A stretch of 11,140 nucleotides of DNA, from positions 1 to 11,140 of the forward strand of contig JAMDEE010000020.1 of NCBI GenBank assembly GCA_023487605.1, given 5' to 3'. The notes below the pieces were generated by a model, which saw only the letters and a program-made list of their open reading frames with translations, was not told where the DNA came from and searched no databases. This document shows, in pieces, positions 4,354-10,593 of this stretch (position 1 is its first letter; the number at the start of each line of letters is the position of its first letter). The translations under genes were made by a program, and so were the position numbers. Source of the stretch: Patescibacteria group bacterium. GTDB taxonomy: Bacteria > Patescibacteriota > Microgenomatia > Levybacterales > UBA12049.

Positions 4354-7340
4354 ATTTTTACAATCTTATCCGAAAGCGTTGGCATTTTATAGCAGTTTTT
4401 AGTATTGCTCTTGTATTATTTTTTGTCAATTACAAACCGGGGACATATCTTGTCGGCTGGGATAGTTTACAAACAGAACTTTATCCCTTTCTTGGAGTAA
4501 AACGCGCCCTGTTTTCCGTCTGGGAAGAATACCAAAGTTTTGGACTAATTGCCGGCATGGCGCATTCTGCCGATCTTGTCAGAGCTTTTATAATCTGGAT
4601 TCTTTCTTTTATCTTGCCTAATAATATTATCCGCTATTTTTTTAATATGGCAATGGTTGCTGTTGCGGGAGTCGGAATGCTTAAACTTTTGACATTTGCC
4701 GGATTTGACAAAGACAAAAAGGTTTTTGCTGTTTTGGGCGCTTTATTTTATATCTTAAACTTTGCCACGGTTCAAATGATGTTTCTGCCTTACGAGGCTT
4801 TCTCTGTTTTTTTGGGTATGCTTCCTTGGGAAATCTGGATTTTTTTAAAAATTATTACATCCGAAAAGCCATCGCGCAAAAATTGGATGATATTTTTACT
4901 CATAAATATTCTTTCAACCCCTCAAAGCTACACCCAACAACTATTTATGGTTTATGGATTAGTGCTGGGAATCCTTGCCTTAGGACAGATAATTAATACC
5001 AGAAAACTAATTATTCTTAAAAAATCTATCCTAGCTTTTATTCTTATTCTAGCCATAAACAGCTTCTGGATTCTACCCCAAATCTATTTTCTAAAAACTT
5101 CTGAAAAGACCGTACAGCAGGCAAAGATTAATCAACTATCTACAAACGATGTCTGGTACAGCAATAAAGATAACGGCTCAATTAAAAACTTTCTGACTTT
5201 TACAGGCTATTACTACGATCTTCTTGACAATAACCAAAACCCCATCTTCTCCGCCTGGAAACAGCATAGAAATAACGAAATAGTAACCATTGTAATTTAT
5301 GCTTTAAGCGGTATGTGTATCTTGGGATTTTTCTATAAAAATCGCTATGGTTCCTCTTTTAGTATTTTATACGCATTTGTAGCAGTTGCGCTCTTAAACA
5401 ATACTCCCCCCTTTAATCTAATATCCGATTCTGTGCACAGTAATTCATTCTTGAGTGAAATTTTTAGATCGCCCTTTACACGGTTTAGTATAGTCTACGC
5501 ACTTACTGCCAGCTATTTCTTCTCTTGCGGAACTTACTTGATCTGGTTCTATCTAAAAAAAATTAAAAATAATAATATAATGCTTACATTATTTGGCTTA
5601 ATTTTGACAAGCTTAATTATTTTTCAAAGCCTGCCGGCTTTCAAAGGCTATTACATTTCACCTGCTATGAAAGTAAAGATTCCTAAGGAGTATTTTTCTG
5701 TGATTAACTATTTCCGCCATGTTGATCCGAATAAGCGAATTGCCCTTCTCCCCGATTCCACTTTTTGGGGCTGGTTTCAGACTAAATGGGGCTATGACGG
5801 TTCAGGATTTTTATGGTATGGCATAGAACAGCCTATTGTTTCCCGCACCTTTGATGTTTGGAGCAAACAAAGTGAAAATTACTACTGGGAAGAAAAGAAC
5901 GCGCTTGACGCAGGAAACATTAATGCCTTTGAAAAGGTACTTGACAAGTATGATATTAATTATCTAATTTTTGACCAGTCTCAAAATCCAATTGCCTCAA
6001 GCGCAAAATCAATACAATATACAGAGCTCGCCTCAATCTTTGCAGCCAGTAAAAAAATCAGCCTGGTTAAAAAATGGGGCTTTATTTCTCTTTATAAAGT
6101 AAATCATGGCAAAAAAATTGATAATTTTGTGGGTGTTGAGAAAAATCTGCCAAACATAGGACCTGCCATACAAACAACCAACGAAGACACAGCTTATCTA
6201 AAATTTGGCGATTATATTACTAATCCAAATAAAAACTATGACGTTTTTTATCCGTTTCTTGATCTGACAACTCAAACACGACTTGAGAAAAAAAACTGGA
6301 CTATGGGCGAATCAAACTCCGACTGGTACATGATTGGTTCATTGCCGAAAAATCAAAACGAATATAGAGTATTAAATAAGACAAATAGTATTGATATAAA
6401 CTTATATAAGGATAACTCATCCATTAGCTTCATTCTTCCTATTTATACCTCTATTGACAGCCAAAAAATAGTTGTTAAATTCCCTAAAATAGTAATTGAC
6501 GATTTTAACCCTACAAAAACCAAGATCTCAAATTGCGGCAAAAAAGGAAATATTCTATCCCTAACAAAGGATAAAAAATTAATTATTTCTTCAAACGGCG
6601 GAGCCATTGCCTGTTTTGGCTACCCGGATAATAGCTTACCTCAAGAATATGGTTATATAGTAAAAATAGAAAATAGAAATATTAAGGGCAGAAAATTATT
6701 CTTCTATATACTAGATCAAACCAATGAACAATCCTATACGGAGGATAGGCTGATTAATAATACTCAATATTACATAATCGGATCCAGATACAAATCTGGC
6801 ATCGGATACCAACTTTCTTTTCAAAATAATTCCTATAAAAACATTCCGTCTGTTAATGAACTAGACAATTTAAATATTTATTTAATGCCCTACGACTATC
6901 TTAAAAATTTAACTTTAGTTAAAAGGTCCGATAAAAATATCATTACAGCAAAAGCCCAATCCAAGTTTACCGCACAAAAATTACAATATTATTTGTACTC
7001 TGTTAAAGTACAAAACGCCAAAAGCAAAAATGAGTATTTGATCTTAAATCAAGCTTATCACGAAGGTTGGAAAGCGTACGAAATTCAAAATTCAAAATTC
7101 AAAATTCAAAATTCACTCGAAATAACTTTTCCCTTCCTTTTTGGCACTGAGCTAAGGGATCATACGTTGGTAAATAATTGGGAAAACGGCTGGGGTCTTA
7201 GCAATTTAACAATGAAACAATTTAACAATGAAACAATCGTCGTTATTTTCTGGCCCCAGTACCTCGAATATTTAGGATTCGTATTCTTAGCCGCGGCGCT
7301 GGCCGCTGTCTGGTGGTTGATTGACTCTAAAAAGCTTTAG
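4350..7340 (+). CDS. Large GT-C-like polytopic membrane protein (AftD/YfhO-like), with repeat-derived insertions
   Basis: 996 residues. The N-terminal 430 or so residues hold many hydrophobic helices, the first near 14-27. After it comes a loop with GWDSLQTELYP (36-46), where the acidic residue and aromatic context resemble the first outer loop of GT-C lipid-linked-sugar transferases such as AftD (DUF3367) and YfhO proteins. A large outer domain (about 435-960) follows, and a last helix near 970-990 (LGFVFLAAALAAVWWLI). The C-terminal 'LNQAYHEGWKAY ... VNNWENGWGL ... WPQYLEYLGF' arrangement is the usual end of YfhO-like proteins. Start and stop overlap neighbours by ATGA at the 5' end. Residues 911-922 are encoded by AAATTCA heptads and residues near 951-963 by a 16-nt tandem repeat, so intergenic-type repeats have entered the gene in frame. 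I infer sugar transfer from a polyprenyl carrier to surface glycans. Confidence 0.85.
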   Translation: MNFYNLIRKRWHFIAVFSIALVLFFVNYKPGTYLVGWDSLQTELYPFLGVKRALFSVWEEYQSFGLIAGMAHSADLVRAFIIWILSFILPNNIIRYFFNMAMVAVAGVGMLKLLTFAGFDKDKKVFAVLGALFYILNFATVQMMFLPYEAFSVFLGMLPWEIWIFLKIITSEKPSRKNWMIFLLINILSTPQSYTQQLFMVYGLVLGILALGQIINTRKLIILKKSILAFILILAINSFWILPQIYFLKTSEKTVQQAKINQLSTNDVWYSNKDNGSIKNFLTFTGYYYDLLDNNQNPIFSAWKQHRNNEIVTIVIYALSGMCILGFFYKNRYGSSFSILYAFVAVALLNNTPPFNLISDSVHSNSFLSEIFRSPFTRFSIVYALTASYFFSCGTYLIWFYLKKIKNNNIMLTLFGLILTSLIIFQSLPAFKGYYISPAMKVKIPKEYFSVINYFRHVDPNKRIALLPDSTFWGWFQTKWGYDGSGFLWYGIEQPIVSRTFDVWSKQSENYYWEEKNALDAGNINAFEKVLDKYDINYLIFDQSQNPIASSAKSIQYTELASIFAASKKISLVKKWGFISLYKVNHGKKIDNFVGVEKNLPNIGPAIQTTNEDTAYLKFGDYITNPNKNYDVFYPFLDLTTQTRLEKKNWTMGESNSDWYMIGSLPKNQNEYRVLNKTNSIDINLYKDNSSISFILPIYTSIDSQKIVVKFPKIVIDDFNPTKTKISNCGKKGNILSLTKDKKLIISSNGGAIACFGYPDNSLPQEYGYIVKIENRNIKGRKLFFYILDQTNEQSYTEDRLINNTQYYIIGSRYKSGIGYQLSFQNNSYKNIPSVNELDNLNIYLMPYDYLKNLTLVKRSDKNIITAKAQSKFTAQKLQYYLYSVKVQNAKSKNEYLILNQAYHEGWKAYEIQNSKFKIQNSLEITFPFLFGTELRDHTLVNNWENGWGLSNLTMKQFNNETIVVIFWPQYLEYLGFVFLAAALAAVWWLIDSKKL
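7081..7114 (+). repeat. AAATTCA heptad repeat inside the GT-C gene
   Basis: Almost five perfect copies of AAATTCA. Seven is not a multiple of three, so the copies are read in rotating frames as IQNSKFKIQNS. Confidence 0.9.
7202..7237 (+). repeat. 16-nt tandem repeat inside the GT-C gene
   Basis: CAATTTAACAATGAAA occurs twice in a row (7202-7217, 7218-7233) and continues with CAAT. It is the reverse complement style of the TTGTT repeats at 537-566 and 3196-3244. The second copy is read in a different frame from the first. Confidence 0.9.
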
Positions 7341-7349
7341 TAGTAAAAT
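7321..7349 (+). promoter_or_regulatory. Sigma-70 promoter of the 7358 gene, leaderless
   Basis: TTGACT (7321-7326), 17-nt spacer, TAAAAT (7344-7349). Eight bases separate the -10 box from ATG 7358, so the predicted start of transcription falls about 1-3 bases before the ATG. The -35 lies inside the 3' end of the upstream gene. Confidence 0.75.
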
Positions 7350-7357
7350 AGCGCCGT

Positions 7358-7939
7358 ATGTCAACAAAAGAAACAATAAGTCAAATTAGCAATAGAAAGT
7401 TTAGAACTGCAAAGCTCGCGCTTGGGGCATTGGCTCTGGCGGGAGGATTAACTGCCGGCACGATTTTCGAATCACAACATACAGCTGATCCAACACAAGC
7501 TGCTGAATCTTCGAGTGCTCCAACCCAACTTTTTTTTCCGCGTGTATATAATGAATATAGGATTCCTGGTCCAAACGAGGAAATTGTCAGTTCCAACGAT
7601 ACTGAAACAAGGCTCATCTTTAATTCAAAAACAAAAACCTTTTCTCAAGATGAGCTACGTACGCCCTATACAAAGCAGTTTACGATATATATCGAGAGCC
7701 CGGCTACGGGTAAATTCCACCTTGAAGGAAGAGGTTGCGCAATAGCAGCCGCAGGCGATGCTTATTATTCTCCGGATATTTATGCACCTAGCGATGTAGA
7801 ATTAACTGCTCCAGTTCAAGGATCTCCTGATCCAAGCGGATATCGCATTGATTGTCTAGGCGGCTTTAATAATGCTCCCGCTCATCCTAATATTCCTACC
7901 GATTACACTGACGGAGTTACCTTAACTCCTGTTAAATAA
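7358..7939 (+). CDS. Exported or membrane-anchored protein of unknown function
   Basis: 193 residues, no family recognised. A basic N-terminus (NRKFRTAKL) is followed by a hydrophobic stretch at about 19-36 (KLALGALALAGGLTAGTIF), a signal peptide or uncleaved anchor with a longer n-region than usual. A Ser/Ala/Thr-rich spacer to residue 57 precedes an outer domain containing QLFFPRVYNEYRIPG, a strand-like FTIYIESPATGKFHLEG, and two cysteines (C127, C166) that may pair. It has its own leaderless promoter only 17 bases after the GT-C gene, so it is probably regulated apart from the glycosyltransferase operon. No SD is found. It faces the second toxin-antitoxin operon, with 89 bases between stops and no clear terminator. 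Confidence 0.75.
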   Translation: MSTKETISQISNRKFRTAKLALGALALAGGLTAGTIFESQHTADPTQAAESSSAPTQLFFPRVYNEYRIPGPNEEIVSSNDTETRLIFNSKTKTFSQDELRTPYTKQFTIYIESPATGKFHLEGRGCAIAAAGDAYYSPDIYAPSDVELTAPVQGSPDPSGYRIDCLGGFNNAPAHPNIPTDYTDGVTLTPVK

Positions 7940-8028
7940 TCGTAATCCTCGCTTGCCAGAATGACGCAGACTGTAATTAGAAACCAGAACAAGCTTAGCT
8001 ATTCACAAATTTACGAAGAACCGATTCT

Positions 8029-8313
8029 TTAATATTCCTCTATCGGTTTATACAATTCATCATGTGTTCCGATAAGGAAGAAATAATATATTCTTTCTCC
8101 TCCTTCGTGTAATTCTTCAAATATTGCACGATAATCTGTTGTGATATCTATACTTCGGTATCCGATGAGCTCCCGTTCTAACGGGTGATTGTCAAGAATC
8201 GGATCAAAAGGATTAAGTTGAAAAATTTCTATTCTCTCTTTGAAGCTCTTTCTTGTTCGTACATTAAGTTTTTTAAGTTTCTTGTGGATGGCAGGATCTA
8301 AAACTACATTCAT
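8029..8313 (-). CDS. RelE/YafQ-family toxin (probable mRNA interferase)
   Basis: 94 residues. The helical N-terminal half is 'HKKLKKLNVRTRKSFKERIE'. It is followed by a segment 'NPFDPILDNHPLERELIGYRSIDI', then 'DYRAIFEEL' and 'YYFFLIGTHDELYKPIEEY'. The YRSIDIT-DYR strand and the terminal GTHDELY motif are the hallmark of RelE/YafQ-type toxins, where His, Arg and Tyr residues support mRNA cleavage on the ribosome. Its ATG overlaps the antitoxin stop (ATGA at 8313-8310), so the two are translationally coupled with the antitoxin made first. It is unrelated in detail to the toxin at 871 and belongs to a different pair. Confidence 0.88.
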   Translation of the reverse strand: MNVVLDPAIHKKLKKLNVRTRKSFKERIEIFQLNPFDPILDNHPLERELIGYRSIDITTDYRAIFEELHEGGERIYYFFLIGTHDELYKPIEEY

Positions 8314-8597
8314 ATACCCTGTTTTTCAAGCCACGCAACTGTTTCTTTTCCTGTTTTAAATACTGGAGAGTGCTTACCCTCTTTAAAATTTTTCTTTGCT
8401 TCTTTTATCGCATCCAGAAAGTACTGTGTTGGCACTTCCGGTTTTCTGTCGGAAAAGTACACGGTTTTAGTTCGTATAAACTGTTTTAAAAAAGCATTCA
8501 ACACAGAACTTAGCGTAAAACCAAGATGTTCAGCTATCTCCTGTGCTTGTTCTTTAATCTCCTGTTCTGTTTTAAAATTAACTGTCGCTGTATTCAT
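8310..8597 (-). CDS. RelB/DinJ-family antitoxin
   Basis: 95 residues. The N-terminus NTATVNFKTEQEIKEQAQEI followed by 'AEHLGFTLSSVLNAFLKQFI' is a classic ribbon-helix-helix DNA-binding domain of the RelB/DinJ family (strand, helix, 'G-x-TLSxxxNxFL' second helix). The C-terminal part (EAKKNFKEGKHSPVFKTGKE) is the toxin-binding tail. By family knowledge the dimer represses its own promoter and neutralises the toxin. A palindrome overlapping the -10 box (8600-8623) is a fitting operator. ATG 8597 follows the -10 box by seven bases. Confidence 0.9.
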   Translation of the reverse strand: MNTATVNFKTEQEIKEQAQEIAEHLGFTLSSVLNAFLKQFIRTKTVYFSDRKPEVPTQYFLDAIKEAKKNFKEGKHSPVFKTGKETVAWLEKQGI

Positions 8598-8604
8598 ACA
8601 ATCT

Positions 8605-8632
8605 ATTATATATAAAATAGATTAGATGTCAA
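8605..8632 (-). promoter_or_regulatory. Consensus promoter of the RelB/RelE operon with overlapping operator, leaderless
   Basis: On the minus strand TTGACA (8632-8627), 16-nt spacer, TATAAT (8610-8605), both perfect. Only seven bases then precede ATG 8597. AATCTATT (8600-8607) and AATAGATT (8616-8623) form an inverted repeat around the -10 box, a suitable site for the ribbon-helix-helix antitoxin. Confidence 0.85.
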
Positions 8633-8786
8633 TAGGTTGACTTATGAGCCTATAGAAATAAAAGTCGAAAGTTATCCACATTTTTATCTGGAAAACTCCG
8701 TGGCTTATAGTAATTTAGACTCTTCTTTAACAAGCGGGGAATCTGGTTATAGCATGTTCAGTCATATGGGATCGCCGCACGGAATT

Positions 8787-10331
8787 TTAAAACTTTTCCG
8801 CTGTGTCTTTCCAGAAGAATTTATAAAATCCCAGTTTTTCCGGGAGATCATTTAAAATAGGTATGTAGGGAAAAGCCACAAGCAAAAGCATTAAAACTCC
8901 AAGAATCTCTGCCCCGTCCCTATCCTGATTATCATCGTTTTTAAGAACTGTATTATCTAAAACCCCAAGCGGAGCAAGCCACCACGCCCCGGGAGGCAGA
9001 AAACCCTTGCCCTCGCGAAGCATGCCGTATTGATCGGTTGTAATTTTTAAAACATCTGCCTTATTTTCAAGCGTTCCGGTATCGGATAAGAAACGAAGCG
9101 TATAGGTTAAATTATAGCCTTGAAACGGCTGGTTTTTTAGAAAAGATTCATATAAACCGCTTTTAGCCATAAGAACCAATGAGCTTATGATGGGAATTAC
9201 CGGATTTTGTAGGTTTTGCGAAGTATATAGGGCAAAATGTGCGGCAAAATAATCCCCTGCCTGTTTCATGTCTTGATCTTGTTTTTGTTTAGTTTCGTGG
9301 TTAAAAACCGCCAGCATGTTTTTATTCCCCTTCGCCGAAAACCTCGGAGCTTGCTCTGAGGATGAAGGCGACAGGGGAACCCCTAACGTAGCTTTAGCGA
9401 AGTGGGGTTGTTGGCTTCGGGGGAATTTCGCTTTGATACCCCGCTTGCTACGGGGAGCTTCATTGTTTGAAAGACTAATATAGTCCTTATAAGGCATTTC
9501 TATATATACTTTTCTGGTGTCGAATTTATACGGATCAATGCTATCCATATAAGTTGCCGTATCCGAGGTATGATTCATTTCGCTAAGTAGTGTTTTTGCC
9601 ATTAAGGCAGGGTCTTCGATTGCCACCTGCTTTATGGTAACAGGCGCGATCAGAGGGGATGGGAAAAGCAAAGCTAATATAACAATTACTCCCGCGAGAA
9701 CTCCTCCTCGAACAAAAAGAATACTATGGTTAGCCCTAACCATTTTGTACTTAAAATCTTTTTTGTAGGGTTTGGCTATGCCGCGCGTTTTAATAAGCAA
9801 ATAGTGCAAAAACAAAAGGACAATGAGAAGAAGCGGCATAATAATTATATGGATGCCATAAATCTGCCCGTAGTTTAGGGTGTTTATAAAACGTCCTAAA
9901 CCCGAACCATTATAAAAATCAGCTCCCTGAAGACTCCTCCACTGGGAAGAAAAGTCGTTTCTCAACACATAGCCAAACTCCGCTTCTGCCAAAACAAGAG
10001 AAAGCATTAAAGCGCCCAAAACCCAAGTTAACTGCCTGGGCGGTTTATATCCGGAGGTTAAAAAAACTATAAGAACATGAAGCAATATAAAAAGTACAAA
10101 AGCCTGCGTTGCCCACAAATGAATGCTTCGGACAAAAATTCCGGCAGGGCTTGTGAGCCACCAATCCGGACCGAAGGAAACCATCACTACGCCGGTTATG
10201 ATGAGTATAAAAAAAGAGGTCATGGATAAAAATCCCAGAGAATAGAAAATTTTGTTTGCGTAGGAGGGAACATTCTCTATCATGAGGTTTTTGAGTATCG
10301 AGAATATGCTTATGTCTTCTTTGTTGTCCAT
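8787..10331 (-). CDS. Cytochrome b6-like membrane protein with a long soluble insert
   Basis: 514 residues from ATG 10331; a TTG further upstream is rejected because it falls in the -35 box. Residues 31-180 are the four-helix di-haem core: H71 and H85 in one helix (IHLWATQAFVLFILLH), then GYKPPRQLTW, then H161 and H176 in the fourth (IHIIIMPLLLIVLLFLH). The 14 and 15 residue spacings match cytochrome b6 rather than mitochondrial-type b. A fifth helix ending ILALLFPSPLIAP resembles the start of the subunit-IV/C-terminal part. It is followed by a soluble region of roughly 220 residues, then PPGAWWLAPLG and a last helix. No CxxCH is present, and a clear PEWY quinol-site motif is missing (GAWW may be its relic). 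Residues 291-336 come from inserted palindromic repeats. By family it would move electrons from quinol to a partner, but none is encoded nearby. It stands alone, divergent from rplJ. Confidence 0.85.
   Translation of the reverse strand: MDNKEDISIFSILKNLMIENVPSYANKIFYSLGFLSMTSFFILIITGVVMVSFGPDWWLTSPAGIFVRSIHLWATQAFVLFILLHVLIVFLTSGYKPPRQLTWVLGALMLSLVLAEAEFGYVLRNDFSSQWRSLQGADFYNGSGLGRFINTLNYGQIYGIHIIIMPLLLIVLLFLHYLLIKTRGIAKPYKKDFKYKMVRANHSILFVRGGVLAGVIVILALLFPSPLIAPVTIKQVAIEDPALMAKTLLSEMNHTSDTATYMDSIDPYKFDTRKVYIEMPYKDYISLSNNEAPRSKRGIKAKFPRSQQPHFAKATLGVPLSPSSSEQAPRFSAKGNKNMLAVFNHETKQKQDQDMKQAGDYFAAHFALYTSQNLQNPVIPIISSLVLMAKSGLYESFLKNQPFQGYNLTYTLRFLSDTGTLENKADVLKITTDQYGMLREGKGFLPPGAWWLAPLGVLDNTVLKNDDNQDRDGAEILGVLMLLLVAFPYIPILNDLPEKLGFYKFFWKDTAEKF
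9326..9461 (-). repeat. Composite palindromic repeat inserted in the cytochrome b gene
   Basis: About 136 bases of nested hairpins: CCTCGGAGC/GCTCTGAGG (9342-9361) inside CCCCTTCGCC/GGCGACAGGGG, then AACCCC/GGGGTT, then CCCCG-CTTGCTA-CGGGG. It is read in frame as residues 291-336, a Ser/Pro/Lys/Arg-rich segment unlike the flanking protein. Confidence 0.8.
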
Positions 10332-10346
10332 AACTACCGCATTTTT

Positions 10347-10376
10347 ATTATACTGTGGTTTTTCTCTGCAGGTCAA
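10347..10376 (-). promoter_or_regulatory. Promoter of the cytochrome b gene, very short leader
   Basis: On the minus strand TTGACC (10376-10371), 18-nt spacer, TATAAT (10352-10347). Fifteen bases separate the -10 box from ATG 10331, leaving a leader of only about eight or nine bases with no good SD. It settles the start codon, since the upstream in-frame TTG is part of the -35. Confidence 0.75.
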
Positions 10377-10396
10377 GGTATGAATAAATACAGCTA

Positions 10397-10425
10397 TTGA
10401 CGCCAGCCAATCCGTCTGTTAAAAT
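10397..10425 (+). promoter_or_regulatory. Promoter of the rplJ operon
   Basis: TTGACG (10397-10402), 17-nt spacer, TAAAAT (10420-10425). Transcription would begin near 10432, just before the L10 leader. It is divergent from the cytochrome b promoter, with about 20 bases between the two -35 boxes. Confidence 0.8.
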
Positions 10426-10432
10426 AAACTTA

Positions 10433-10593
10433 ACCTAAGACAGTAGGTCGAGTCCGCAGACGAGATACTGAGGCCTGAAAGCCGAAGTATTCCATCCGTA
10501 AGGCTTGATAAATCCTACCGAGGAAACAAATTAATACAAGGAAATATAGCCTATGTTAATTTAAGTATGCCTCGGTTAAACCGAGGTTTTTTT
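10433..10593 (+). ncRNA. Ribosomal protein L10 leader RNA
   Basis: Located directly upstream of rplJ, with the recognisable AGACAGTAGG start (from 10438) and CCTACCGAGG end (10514-10523). Their GTAGG/CCTAC parts close the structure. Inside, ATACT-GA-GGC-CTGAAA-GCC-GA-AGTAT (10465-10490) forms a hairpin with tandem G-A pairs, as in the kink-turn-containing L10-binding region. In known bacteria L10(L12)4 binds this leader and stops expression of its own operon. The distal ACCGAGG can act as antiterminator (see terminator entry). Confidence 0.9.
10570..10593 (+). terminator. Attenuator terminator of the L10 leader
   Basis: CCTCGGT (10570-10576), TTA loop, ACCGAGG (10580-10586) and seven Ts (10587-10593), with the rplJ ATG as the very next base. 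The upstream copy ACCGAGG (10517-10523) can pair with the same CCTCGGT, giving mutually exclusive antiterminator and terminator folds. GAGG of the 3' arm also sits seven bases before ATG and is the only SD candidate. Confidence 0.88.

Noticed and set aside
8637..8855. Plus-strand ORF of 72 residues
   Set aside because: It needs a TTG start, overlaps the 3' end of the cytochrome b gene antisense, and shows no family motif; the first part covers the antitoxin promoter region.
10332..10376. N-terminal extension of the cytochrome b gene from a TTG
   Set aside because: The TTG is part of the -35 box and TATAAT would be inside the coding region; ATG 10331 lies just after the promoter and starts a normal N-terminus.
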